Assembly: GCF_001038505.1 (NCBI RefSeq)
Contig: NZ_LDPY01000003.1
Span: forward strand, 208,863-272,862
Length of the DNA: 64,000 bases
Direction: 5' to 3'
Source of the DNA: Puniceibacterium sp. IMCC21224
GTDB lineage: Bacteria; Pseudomonadota; Alphaproteobacteria; Rhodobacterales; Rhodobacteraceae
In this document: positions 1 to 7,554 of the stretch, in pieces
How the letters are laid out: the number at the start of each line of letters is the position of its first letter
How positions within the stretch are numbered: the stretch's first letter is position 1
Made by a program: the position numbers and the translations under genes
Notes under the pieces: generated by a model
The model's input: only the letters and a program-made list of their open reading frames with translations
Told to the model about the DNA's origin: nothing
Database searches by the model: none

Positions 1-399
1 GCTGTGACCTTACTGCTAAGGCTACAATTCTTAAGGGTGGGCGACGACAATGCGTCAGCCGCGTTTCTGTCGTCTCCCCGAAAGGTAAGTTGGTTGCCGA
101 GGCACATGTAACAGTCGTTTTTGCATAGTGGCAGAAAAGTCCCGCATAGCCGCCAATTAGCGGAACGCGGTTGTTGTAGAAGCAAAACCTGTGATCCCGG
201 CGATACGCCGGTCTTCCTTTGAGCGATAGACAGGGCAGGGGATTGACGGGCTGACGCCAACCCTGAAAGTTTCTAATTCCTTTTGATCCGCCTGCAATCC
301 TGGCAGGTCCGAGAAAACCGGCAAGCGCCGCCGTTGGCGTCGGATCCGGTCGAGAATTCCGGTACCTCCCACGCGTAGGCGCGCGGTTCTCTCCCAAAT
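1..399. other. No supported gene
   Basis: This stretch at the window edge holds no reading frame that I can match to a family. A 71-codon frame on the minus strand (157-372) has no recognisable motif and no convincing ribosome binding site. It lies just past the truncated integrase at 400-999, so it is probably DNA that joined when the integrase lost its catalytic half. Confidence 0.4.
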
Positions 400-999
400 T
401 CACGCCCTCCACCCGGTTGTCACGGCCCCGCCAGGCCGCAGGACGGGCTTTGCCCTTACCTGCTCTGCCGTTCCGAATGCATGGGCATTCCAGAAATCAG
501 AACAGGAAGGCCCGCCCATTGGCGGAAAGGGGAACAGACCGGTGCCGAACTTCGCGGTCAGGAACTGGTCATAGAACTGCAGGCAGTGGTAGATTGTGTC
601 CCCGGACAGACCGCGCTGGACGCGCAGGTACGTCTCGTACTCCCGTTTGAGCACAGCCCTTGGTGACATGTCGAGCGGCGGTATTGGGCGCGCTGGAGCG
701 GATGCATTCTCGATCAGGTAATCCCTGAACCGATTAAGTCGGTATAGGCAATGCTTCTTGTCTTTCGCCGAAGCGGCGTCGACGATTGGACGCGCAAGCT
801 GGTTCATAAGCTCATCAGTTAAGTCAGAAGGGGTGAGTTTTGCCGATACCAAGGCCTCCCTGAGCGCTTGTGCATTCGACCAGTATTTATCAATCGACCC
901 CTTGCTGTACCCTTCAGATTCGATGACTTCGGCGAAGTGGTCTGCATGATTGATCCGGTTTGGCAAAGATCGGTTCGCGCAAGATAGTTGCGTTTTCAT
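400..999 (-). pseudogene. Truncated tyrosine site-specific integrase (N-terminal half)
   Basis: About 150 residues look like the N-terminal SAM-like, core-binding half of a phage/XerCD-type integrase. They include a helix-rich stretch with KGSIDKYWSNAQALREAL and a later segment with YETYLRVQRGLSGDTIYHCL. In intact integrases this is followed by a catalytic domain with R, HxxR and Y residues. Here the frame ends near residue 199 in unrelated, proline-rich sequence and no catalytic box is present. The start chosen is the ATG at 999. I read it as an inactive remnant, possibly of an older element boundary. The family call rests on overall pattern, not on catalytic residues. Confidence 0.6.
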
Positions 1000-1268
1000 A
1001 AGCTTTTCCTTCAGTTGATTGAAGGTTGTGCTTATGCCAGATCGCCGAACCGGACGCTCACGGCGCGAGGATAGATCGACACAAAGCGTTCATGCCCGAT
1101 GCTTGACGTCGCACCTCAAATAACTAACTATCCGGTTGTTCGTCAGCGCCGACATCCTGGTCAGGCCTTCTGAGTCCGGCACCAAGGTATCTCTAGGCGC
1201 TGGAATAGACGCTTCGGAGCAAGCGCCAGAATATCATCCAACATAGAAAATAGAAGGAGTCTGAGACG

Positions 1269-1766
1269 ATGATCTCAGCCGAATATTGCCGCCTTATGTC
1301 CCGCTACAATACTTGGCAGAATACCTCATTGGTAACCGCCGCTGACGGGCTCACCGAAATCGCGCGACACAAGGATCGGGGTGCATTCTTCCAATCAATA
1401 GCTGCCACCCTGAACCATTTGTATTGGGCTGACGCACTGATCTTGCAGCGATTGAAGGGAAACGAACGACCAGAGAAAACGATTACGCACTCCCTGACCA
1501 GCCCATCGGATTGGAACGAGTTCAAAGCTCTGCGTTCCAAACGAGATGAGGAAATTGAAGAGTGGGCGGCCGGACTGGGCGACGCTGACCTCAACGGAAT
1601 GGTTGTTTGGTATCCAGGCGATGGCTCAACTCGTATCGAGAAACCAAAGACTCTTTGCGCCGCAGAACTCTTTAATCATCAGACCCACCACCGGGGGCAG
1701 GTCCACGCAATGCTGACAGCAGCAGGTGCAGAGCCAGAGCCAACCGACCTGTCAGTGTTGCCGTAG
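1269..1766 (+). CDS. DinB-like four-helix metalloprotein
   Basis: This 165-residue protein has the marks of the DinB/YfiT superfamily: an N-terminal YNTWQN segment, a first metal-ligand region NHLYWAD around residues 48-54, and a C-terminal FNHQTHHRGQVHAML segment holding the other histidines. These folds bind a divalent metal with three histidines; many members are thiol-dependent transferases or stress proteins of unknown substrate. The length fits the family. The start ATG is preceded by AAGGAG at suitable spacing. The gene stands alone between an integrase remnant and an ArdC remnant, so it is probably passenger cargo. Family confidence is high; the biochemical role is unknown. Confidence 0.85.
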   Translation: MISAEYCRLMSRYNTWQNTSLVTAADGLTEIARHKDRGAFFQSIAATLNHLYWADALILQRLKGNERPEKTITHSLTSPSDWNEFKALRSKRDEEIEEWAAGLGDADLNGMVVWYPGDGSTRIEKPKTLCAAELFNHQTHHRGQVHAMLTAAGAEPEPTDLSVLP

Positions 1767-1804
1767 TTTGCACGCGGAGGGCTCAAAGCCCGAATTCGCC
1801 GTGT

Positions 1805-2038
1805 TTGGTTCGAACGGCTGCTGTTTGTTGCCAAGTTTTATGCCGACACGCTGCATTGCGGTTGGACCGCTTGGGCCGGTTCAATGATCGCAAGGCCTAT
1901 GCGTTCGAGGAGTTGGTCGCGGAAATAGGAAACTGCATGCTTTGCGCGCAGATCGGTGTGGAACCTGAATTTGACCAAAGCGCTCCGCCCCAAGAATTTC
2001 ACCACACATGCCAGACCCCGTCTAAGAGACGTCGTTAA
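1805..2038 (+). pseudogene. Remnant of ArdC-like antirestriction protein
   Basis: The middle of this short frame, with RLDRLGRFNDRKAYAFEELV followed by AEIGNCMLCAQIGVEPE, resembles the zincin-like C-terminal region of ArdC antirestriction proteins, where a glycine- and arginine-rich segment precedes an EELVAELG-type helix. The upstream ssDNA-binding domain and the HExxH-type region are absent, and the frame runs out in unrelated sequence after about 77 codons. ArdC protects incoming plasmid DNA from host restriction, which suits this context. I treat it as a decayed fragment with no product. Confidence 0.6.
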
Positions 2039-2064
2039 TGACGTCCTTAGCGACGTCTCTTAGA
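2021..2064. repeat. Perfect 14-bp inverted repeat
   Basis: Arms TCTAAGAGACGTCG (2021-2034) and their exact complement (2051-2064) are separated by 16 bases. The loop itself contains GACGTCCTTAG, which partly repeats the arm. The structure overlaps the end of the ArdC remnant and lies about 200 bases before the PIN toxin-antitoxin pair. It has no T tract, so it is not a standard terminator; it could be an element end, a recombination site or an operator. Confidence 0.7.
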
Positions 2065-2203
2065 TCATCGCACGAGCATCAGGCAGGCGGTGCCAATGGC
2101 GTGGTTACAAAGGATGTGGCAGACTTCGCCGACCTTGTTGACGGCAGAGGTGCACTCAATAACCCGCGCGCCAGTAGAGCGTGAAGGATAGTTTTTCAGT
2201 TAA

Positions 2204-2219
2204 TGCACTTGTTGCACTT
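2204..2219. promoter_or_regulatory. Direct repeat upstream of PIN antitoxin, operator candidate
   Basis: Two copies of TGCACTT (2204-2210 and 2213-2219) lie 47 bases before the antitoxin start, followed by AT-rich DNA that could supply a -10 element. Antitoxins with an excisionase-type HTH usually repress their own promoter, so this is a plausible binding site. This is an inference from position only. Confidence 0.35.
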
Positions 2220-2265
2220 ATTTCATATATGATGGCAGACAGCAGAAAACGGAGAGGAGACCACC

Positions 2266-2730
2266 ATGAACATGTTGGCACACCGGCATCTTCCACCGAC
2301 CCCGCAGGACGCTGCGATCGCGCGTGTCTCGGGACAGGCCTTGTCGCGCTTTGCGGCAGCCCGAGGCCCCTTGAAGCTTCGCGTTACAGACGCGGAGCAG
2401 ATGGAACCGATCGAACTTCCCGCCGGCGCTGTTGCGCTACTCATGGAGATCCTTGAGGCGATGGCAGCCGGTCGCGGCGTCACCATCATTCCCGAGAACG
2501 CCGAACTCTCGACAGTCCAGGCGGCAGAGGTGTTGAATGTCTCTCGGCCGTTCCTGATCAAATTGCTTGAGGATGGCAGTATCCCGCATCGGAAGGTCGG
2601 CAAGCATCGCCGCGTCCGCATGGAAGACGTCATGTCGTACAAGGCAGCCATCGACAACGAGCGCGAAGCCGTCCTTGATCAACTGGCCGCCGACGCACAG
2701 GACCAGGACATGGGCTATGGCTCGAAATGA
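2266..2730 (+). CDS. Excisionase-type HTH antitoxin of a PIN toxin-antitoxin pair
   Basis: A 154-residue protein with a MerR/excisionase-like HTH in its centre: LSTVQAAEVLNVSRPFLIKL, followed by an IPHRKVGKHRRVRMEDV wing (residues about 83-125). This arrangement is typical of antitoxins paired with PIN-domain toxins. The start ATG at 2266 follows GGAGAGG. The stop overlaps the next start as ATGA (2727-2730), which indicates translational coupling with the toxin. It probably binds the toxin and represses the shared promoter. Family assignment is strong; the exact operator is not proven. Confidence 0.82.
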   Translation: MNMLAHRHLPPTPQDAAIARVSGQALSRFAAARGPLKLRVTDAEQMEPIELPAGAVALLMEILEAMAAGRGVTIIPENAELSTVQAAEVLNVSRPFLIKLLEDGSIPHRKVGKHRRVRMEDVMSYKAAIDNEREAVLDQLAADAQDQDMGYGSK

Positions 2731-3296
2731 GCCAGTACACGGTGCTGTTCGACGCGAATGTTCTCTACCCCGCGCCAATGCGGGACGCGCTGATGCAATT
2801 GGCTGTCACAGATTTTTTCAAGGCGAAGTGGACGGCTGACATCCATCGGGAATGGATCGACGCCCTTCTACGCAATGAACCTCATCGGGAGCGGGCGGCG
2901 CTGGAGCGGACCCGCGACTTGATGGACAGGGCCACGCGCGACTGCCTAGTCACCGGCTATGAGGCCTTGGTACCGGCCCTCATATTGCCGGATCCCGACG
3001 ACCGGCGCGTTCTGGCGGCCGCGATCGTCGGGCGCTGTGACGCCATCGTCACTCAGAACCTGAAGGACTTCCCACCAGAGGCACTTGCACCATTCGGCAT
3101 CGAAACTCAGCAGCCCGACGACTTTTTTCGGAACCAGCTTTCTCTCGCGCCCGGTCTGGTCTGCTCCGCGCTACGCAAAGTTCGCGCCCGCCTCAAAAAC
3201 CCGCCCAAGAACGTTGACGAATATCTGTCGATCCTGACGCAACAAGGGCTGGTCGCAACTGTTGCTGACCTGGAGCAGTTTGCCGATCTGCTCTGA
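2727..3296 (+). CDS. PIN-domain ribonuclease toxin
   Basis: A 189-residue protein opening with VLFDANVLYP, whose aspartate is the first PIN active-site acid. IHREWIDAL (around residue 43) and ILPDPDDRRVLAAAI with the following CDAIVTQNLKDFP (about residues 90-115) supply the remaining acidic residues. PIN toxins cut RNA using one or two metal ions held by these acids. The C-terminal 60 residues form an extra helical extension seen in longer PIN toxins paired with HTH antitoxins. It is coupled to the antitoxin by an ATGA overlap. All key acids appear to be present, so it is probably active. The pair would stabilise the element or act in abortive infection. Confidence 0.85.
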   Translation: MSQYTVLFDANVLYPAPMRDALMQLAVTDFFKAKWTADIHREWIDALLRNEPHRERAALERTRDLMDRATRDCLVTGYEALVPALILPDPDDRRVLAAAIVGRCDAIVTQNLKDFPPEALAPFGIETQQPDDFFRNQLSLAPGLVCSALRKVRARLKNPPKNVDEYLSILTQQGLVATVADLEQFADLL

Positions 3297-3363
3297 TTGG
3301 CGCCATCGCGGGTCTGGGCGTGCTCAACTCGTTTTGGCATTGCAGGTGCTAACCTCTCCATTG

Positions 3364-4206
3364 TCACCGCGCAATCTCCCCAGCCAATACAGCTCTACCA
3401 TGCACAGCCAGCATGGCCGTGAACCGCTGGCATCCAAACTGGCGGATGACCTCGAGAACCCGCGCCTCATAAGCGGCCATACCGATCTTGCTGCACAGGT
3501 CTGAAGCATGAAATTGGCGGTTTGCGCTTGGTGCGGCATTGATCTGATCGCGTAATTCTCGCTCTCTCGGATCGAGCATCACCTGCGGTTCGGGCAATTC
3601 TCTTGGTCGAGGTGTAGCGCCTGGCGCGGTGCGCCACCTGCGCATGAATCCGAGTAAGAAACCCGCCGGAACCTTCTCGTTGCCGCGCGCGCGGTTGAAC
3701 GCAAGGAAGCGATCCCAGATCACTTGCGTATCGACATTCCAGCATGGAAGCACGGTCTTCGCAGCCTTGATCAAGTCGGCCCAGCATGTCTGGAACACGT
3801 TCGTAACTGCATTAATGTTGATATGTCCTGAGAATACAGTTTTGTTATTATCTTTACTAGATAGTGATGTGTCGTCTCTACCTGACGCGACATCTTCGAT
3901 CTCGCCTTCTTCATCAAAGGCTGTGAAGCGAAAGAGCCACGGTGCATACTTGCCATTGGGCTTTTGGCGGGTGAGTTGCAGCTGGGAGGCTTCCAGTTCA
4001 GTCAAGAGCACGGTCAGATACTGGCGCGAAACGCCCGTTTTGTCTGCGAGCGCAGATAGGGTGAACGCGGCTGTCCCGCGTGACAAGCCGTTGTAGCCTT
4101 CCTTCCAGGCGATGCCATCGAGGATGATCGTTGCCAACTTATGGGCGGATACGGAAAGCTCTGTCTGTGTGATCCGTCGCAAGATCAGGCCGGTTGTGGG
4201 TTCCAT
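3364..4206 (-). CDS. Winged-helix DNA-binding protein, plasmid/ICE accessory
   Basis: A 280-residue protein whose N-terminal third carries a winged-helix pattern: FTLSALADKTGVSRQYLTVL followed by a short recognition and wing segment (about residues 48-85). The rest is helical with basic patches and ends in a segment like that of replication-initiation or accessory regulators. The start ATG follows CAGGAG, and a good promoter lies 38-66 bases upstream. I do not recognise a named family. Possible roles are a replication-associated protein or a regulator of the neighbouring secreted protein. It is clearly coding, but the function is not established. Confidence 0.6.
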   Translation of the reverse strand: MEPTTGLILRRITQTELSVSAHKLATIILDGIAWKEGYNGLSRGTAAFTLSALADKTGVSRQYLTVLLTELEASQLQLTRQKPNGKYAPWLFRFTAFDEEGEIEDVASGRDDTSLSSKDNNKTVFSGHININAVTNVFQTCWADLIKAAKTVLPCWNVDTQVIWDRFLAFNRARGNEKVPAGFLLGFMRRWRTAPGATPRPRELPEPQVMLDPRERELRDQINAAPSANRQFHASDLCSKIGMAAYEARVLEVIRQFGCQRFTAMLAVHGRAVLAGEIAR

Positions 4207-4243
4207 GGTCGGTGTCTCCTGAGAGAGCCGAGGCCATGCCGTG

Positions 4244-4272
4244 AGATAACAACATTTTTGCTAGCAAAACAA
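4244..4272 (-). promoter_or_regulatory. Sigma-70-like promoter with embedded palindrome
   Basis: Reading on the minus strand, TTGTTT (4267-4272) and TTATCT (4244-4249) are separated by exactly 17 bases, upstream of the gene starting at 4206. A perfect 14-bp palindrome TTTTGCTAGCAAAA (4256-4269) overlaps the -35 element and spacer, an ideal place for an autoregulatory operator. Confidence 0.5.
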
Positions 4273-4300
4273 CTTTGCTGGTTGCAGAGGTTCGGACAGT

Positions 4301-4339
4301 GCGCTAGAAAAACCTTGTTCACGGGTTTTTTTCTAGCGC
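4301..4339. repeat. Hairpin with 14-bp arms
   Basis: GCGCTAGAAAAACC (4301-4314) can pair with the segment at 4324-4339, which matches except for two extra T residues. The structure sits between the promoter at 4244-4272 and the end of the secreted-protein gene at 4448. It could terminate leftward transcription, although the T run is inside the stem. Confidence 0.5.
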
Positions 4340-4447
4340 GGCGTCAGGCTTCACGGTCTGGCGTCGTTTCCCTTTTTGGGGTCGGTGCACGGTCTCTGGT
4401 GCAGGGTTTATCGGATACGGGCCGGCGCCACGCCGCCCCGCGCAGGG

Positions 4448-5104
4448 TCAGTAGCGGACCTCTTCGAAGCCGTAGTTTCCCTCGTGGTCTCGCCAGTCCA
4501 CGAAGACGGAGCGGTAGCTGATCGATCTGCAGTGAACGGGCTCGGGAAGTTGCGATGCTGGAGGGACATCGGCTACGCTCGACCGTGTCCAACGATAGTC
4601 GCCTTGCACTCCATATGAACCGAGGCGGGTGCTGTCGTAACGGTTGCAATCGCCATCCCGGTTTTCGCGCTGGCTGAACTGGATGTGATAGACGCGAATG
4701 CTGCGAACGAAGTCGAAGGCATCGCCCGAGATGTCGATGTCAGCCTGTTCTTCTGCCTGCACTAGCAAAGAGAGCGGCGGGTCTTGCGGCTCGCTGATTT
4801 GCGGCTCAGTTCGGAAAGCGATGTCGTAGAGCCGTTCCATCGGCGAAAGCGGGGCAGGGGCGCTGAACGACACTCCCATCGGGCATCGCCAGATCTGTAG
4901 GGGCGGCTCGATCGGCCACGGTGTAATCCGCCGAATGAAGACGGCCCGAGCATGGGCGCAAGGCGCCGATGCTGGCCAGCCTCCTGCCAGGCAGAGCAAG
5001 ATGGCGCAGTCAACCTGGTAGGCTTGTGCCTGCTCGACTGAACCGATGAGGCTCGATATGGTGATAGCAGCGGCGGCTGCCGTGCTTCGGACCCTGTGCT
5101 TCAT
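4448..5104 (-). CDS. Secreted cysteine-containing protein of conjugative elements
   Basis: About 218 residues. The ATG at 5104 was preferred over an upstream start because GGAG sits at the right distance and the protein then begins with a clean signal peptide (MKHRVRSTAAAAAITISSL...QAQA). After cleavage comes a cysteine-rich segment, CAILLCLAGGWPASAPC, and further cysteines spaced along the chain, which suggests disulphides in the periplasm. Proteins with this CAILLCLAGG segment are familiar next to conjugation genes in alphaproteobacteria, but I know no function for them. It lies apart from the virB operon here. Secretion is well supported; the role is unknown. Confidence 0.6.
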   Translation of the reverse strand: MKHRVRSTAAAAAITISSLIGSVEQAQAYQVDCAILLCLAGGWPASAPCAHARAVFIRRITPWPIEPPLQIWRCPMGVSFSAPAPLSPMERLYDIAFRTEPQISEPQDPPLSLLVQAEEQADIDISGDAFDFVRSIRVYHIQFSQRENRDGDCNRYDSTRLGSYGVQGDYRWTRSSVADVPPASQLPEPVHCRSISYRSVFVDWRDHEGNYGFEEVRY

Positions 5105-5992
5105 GACGCCGACTCCAACTATAATGGTGCTGCGATACAAAACAACACGAACGATAGCAAGGCGATTTCATCGCATCCTGCTGTGTTGGCGCTCAAAGCT
5201 TCGTCGGTAAAGGTTCGGACCTTTGCGGGCGCGCAAGCATTGATTGTGATGCGCGGCCGCAGTTCTCGAAGCAGTCTTGCGATAGGTGAGCGGCCAGATC
5301 ATAAAGCGAGATACTGCGACTACGAGGGTACGGGTCGCTGGAAGCGCCGCCCTGCCTCGAAGCATGGAGCAGCCGTCTACGAAGCGGCTGTCAAAAAGCA
5401 CATTAAATCCGTGGATTAGTCAGGCACGGCCGACGGATAAACCGGAAGCCTTCAATCCAGGCTCGGCCGCGCGGGCGCCGTGATGATATTAGCACCGATA
5501 TTGAGCGCGGTCATCGCCGCGGCAGGCTAGGATCTGCTCGGGAAGGGGGACGGTTTTTGAGGCGGTCAAGCCCACGTCTTGTCGGGTCGATAAGCCCAAG
5601 CAATCACGAGGCTCTCGTTGAGCACCAGCACGCTAGTACTGAAAGGCATCCGCTAACAATGATCCGCTACACAATAGCCAGAACTCACGGGGCGAAATTC
5701 GCCTTTTCTTGAGCTGCGGCTGTTTCAGCCTTGTTGATCACTACTATATGCTGGCTCCGGGCTGGCAATTGAGCGGCATCACCTAGAAGGCCTAGGCGTT
5801 TCAGCACATAAAAGAGCTTCGCGTAGCGGGCGGTCAGAACGGCCGAACCGCCTGCCTGCCAAAGAGCGTCTTGACCAGCAGGTGCGCCAGCATCACCAAG
5901 TTCGCCCACATCAAGAATGCGCAGGAGGCAGTCTTTGAACTTGTGAGTTATGTCGCAGTAGCCGCGCACATGCCAGCGAAAAGCGCGAAAAG
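5105..5992. other. Gene-poor stretch
   Basis: About 890 bases with several overlapping short frames on both strands but none with a recognisable family, ribosome binding site or consistent codon bias. A 94-codon minus frame at 5685-5969 and a 62-codon plus frame at 5871-6059 overlap each other. The DNA next to 5993 looks like decayed coding sequence belonging to the fragment that follows. Confidence 0.35.
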
Positions 5993-6205
5993 GTGCGCCG
6001 CAATCGCGGCCAGAGATCGAGGATCGAGCAAGGTTCGGCCGCCGGGATCAAGAAACTGAAAGTTGGTTGGCAAGACCACCGCTTCGAATTCGACGTCTGG
6101 ATCGTGCAACCCGGCCTCTCGCGAAAGGCCATCGTTGAAGAAGGGCTGCATCTGCTCGCCGGTGTCGAGACCTATCTTCTCCAAACCCGCGCCATGCGGT
6201 TATAG
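5993..6205 (+). pseudogene. C-terminal remnant of an unidentified protein
   Basis: The frame encodes KVGWQDHRFEFDVWIVQPG and then a helix-rich LHLLAGVETYLLQTRAMRL before a TAG. Directly after that stop the same frame reads VIGSQ and stops again. The composition is that of a genuine protein end rather than a random frame, and it has the feel of the C-terminus of a large nuclease/helicase-type accessory protein. No start or upstream domain is visible in frame. It ends 95 bases before the DUF6361 gene and may be the remains of an earlier gene of that island. Assignment is tentative. Confidence 0.35.
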
Positions 6206-6300
6206 GTGATTGGCAGTCAATAGTACGCGGCTGCCACCAAGCATTTAAATCCGCAGGCATTTATGCTCTAATTAGATCACGCGTTTGGGGGACGGGCCTC

Positions 6301-7554
6301 GTGTCATCTTTTGGTTTTACGTTTCTTTCGCGCAAAGCACTCGGTCAGGCTGAGCAAATGATGTTCGGCGGTAAGGCTGGCGTGCGCGACGAGGTCGGCT
6401 TTCTTATCGTCCACCAGCGCTATGCCGATCATTTCTTTCCAGGGACCTCGGTTCTGCATACGCGGTTACGTTATGCGCTCCTCATCCCTTGGCTCTATCA
6501 AAGTTTACGAACGAGGCGCCCGATTCCCAAGGATTTTGCGCTGGCCTTTACCGATCTCGAACACGAGATGACCGGACGACTCAAATTTGCCGAGGGACTG
6601 GGCGGAGAGAAGGATGGCGTGATCGGTGGGGAGGTTTATCCCCGCGCGATAAGCCAGCCACCCGCCTATGTGTATTGGACTGCGCTCGCCAAGTGGGGCC
6701 TGATCGGCACTCGCCCTGACGGTCGTCCCTGGAGTCGCCCGGATATGGCCAAACTCCTCGCCTCATCCAGCAAACGGACAATCCACGACGACGACGGCAA
6801 ACCTTTTGAGGCAATGGCTTGGCCGATCTCAGGGTTGATCGATGCCCCCGCAGATTGGGAGGACTGGGGAAACTGGAACGAGCGGTACAACGAGGATGGC
6901 GATAGAAAACTGACCCTCGACCTGACTCCTCGGGAGCAAAGCTATATCGCTGGCAAGTTGCGCGCCGTCCGTTCGCCGAACGACCCCGGCGAACCGTCGC
7001 TCTTGGCTAAACTGGTAGGAAAGCCGCTCGATGGCGCAGACCATTGCTGGGACGCAGCGATTGTATCTATGGCCGGTCATGAAGCTCCGATGCTAAAACG
7101 CGCCGGCCAAGCTGCGGCGCTATCGGCGATAGGCAGGGCGATCTACGCAGCCTTGGTCGAGATACTCAAAGAGAACAGAGATAACCGCCCGCAGCCTGAT
7201 CGGCATCGATCGGCGCTCAAAGACACCGTCGATCAATGGGGCAAGCAAGCCTCTCGGCTTGATATGAACCTATTCCTTGACGAAATTGGGCATCTGCCAC
7301 CGCCGGTCGAGGCTGTCTTGAAGGATACCTTCGCCTGGGTTCGGGCCGGCGGCAAGGATCCCATGTCGCTTCTTGATGTCTATGCCAGAGCCGAGGTGAG
7401 CCGGAAGGACGATCGCGCACGACTCGCTGCCAATCAGTTCGGTGTAGATCGCCGCATAGAGTGGCAAGGCGAACACCATGGGCAAGCCGATCCGCTCCAC
7501 TATCGCTGGGGCAATGTAAAGCGCCTGCTGCGCGATCTGGAGGGTGTTGCATGA
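6301..7554 (+). CDS. DUF6361 family protein, first gene of a putative defence cassette
   Basis: A 417-residue protein with the N-terminal pattern of DUF6361: SSFGF at the start, then RDEVGFLIVHQRYADHFFPG and TSVLHTRLRYALLIPWLYQ (about residues 25-65). The family has no known biochemical activity, and I see no nuclease or nucleotide-binding motif. The start is a GTG preceded by GGGGGAC. The stop overlaps the next start as ATGA (7551-7554), and the second and third genes are coupled in the same way, so the three products are probably made in fixed ratio and may form one complex. The downstream partners (PLD-like protein, SF2 helicase) resemble components of restriction-like defence systems. A sensing or scaffolding role is inferred only. 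Confidence 0.75.
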   Translation: MSSFGFTFLSRKALGQAEQMMFGGKAGVRDEVGFLIVHQRYADHFFPGTSVLHTRLRYALLIPWLYQSLRTRRPIPKDFALAFTDLEHEMTGRLKFAEGLGGEKDGVIGGEVYPRAISQPPAYVYWTALAKWGLIGTRPDGRPWSRPDMAKLLASSSKRTIHDDDGKPFEAMAWPISGLIDAPADWEDWGNWNERYNEDGDRKLTLDLTPREQSYIAGKLRAVRSPNDPGEPSLLAKLVGKPLDGADHCWDAAIVSMAGHEAPMLKRAGQAAALSAIGRAIYAALVEILKENRDNRPQPDRHRSALKDTVDQWGKQASRLDMNLFLDEIGHLPPPVEAVLKDTFAWVRAGGKDPMSLLDVYARAEVSRKDDRARLAANQFGVDRRIEWQGEHHGQADPLHYRWGNVKRLLRDLEGVA

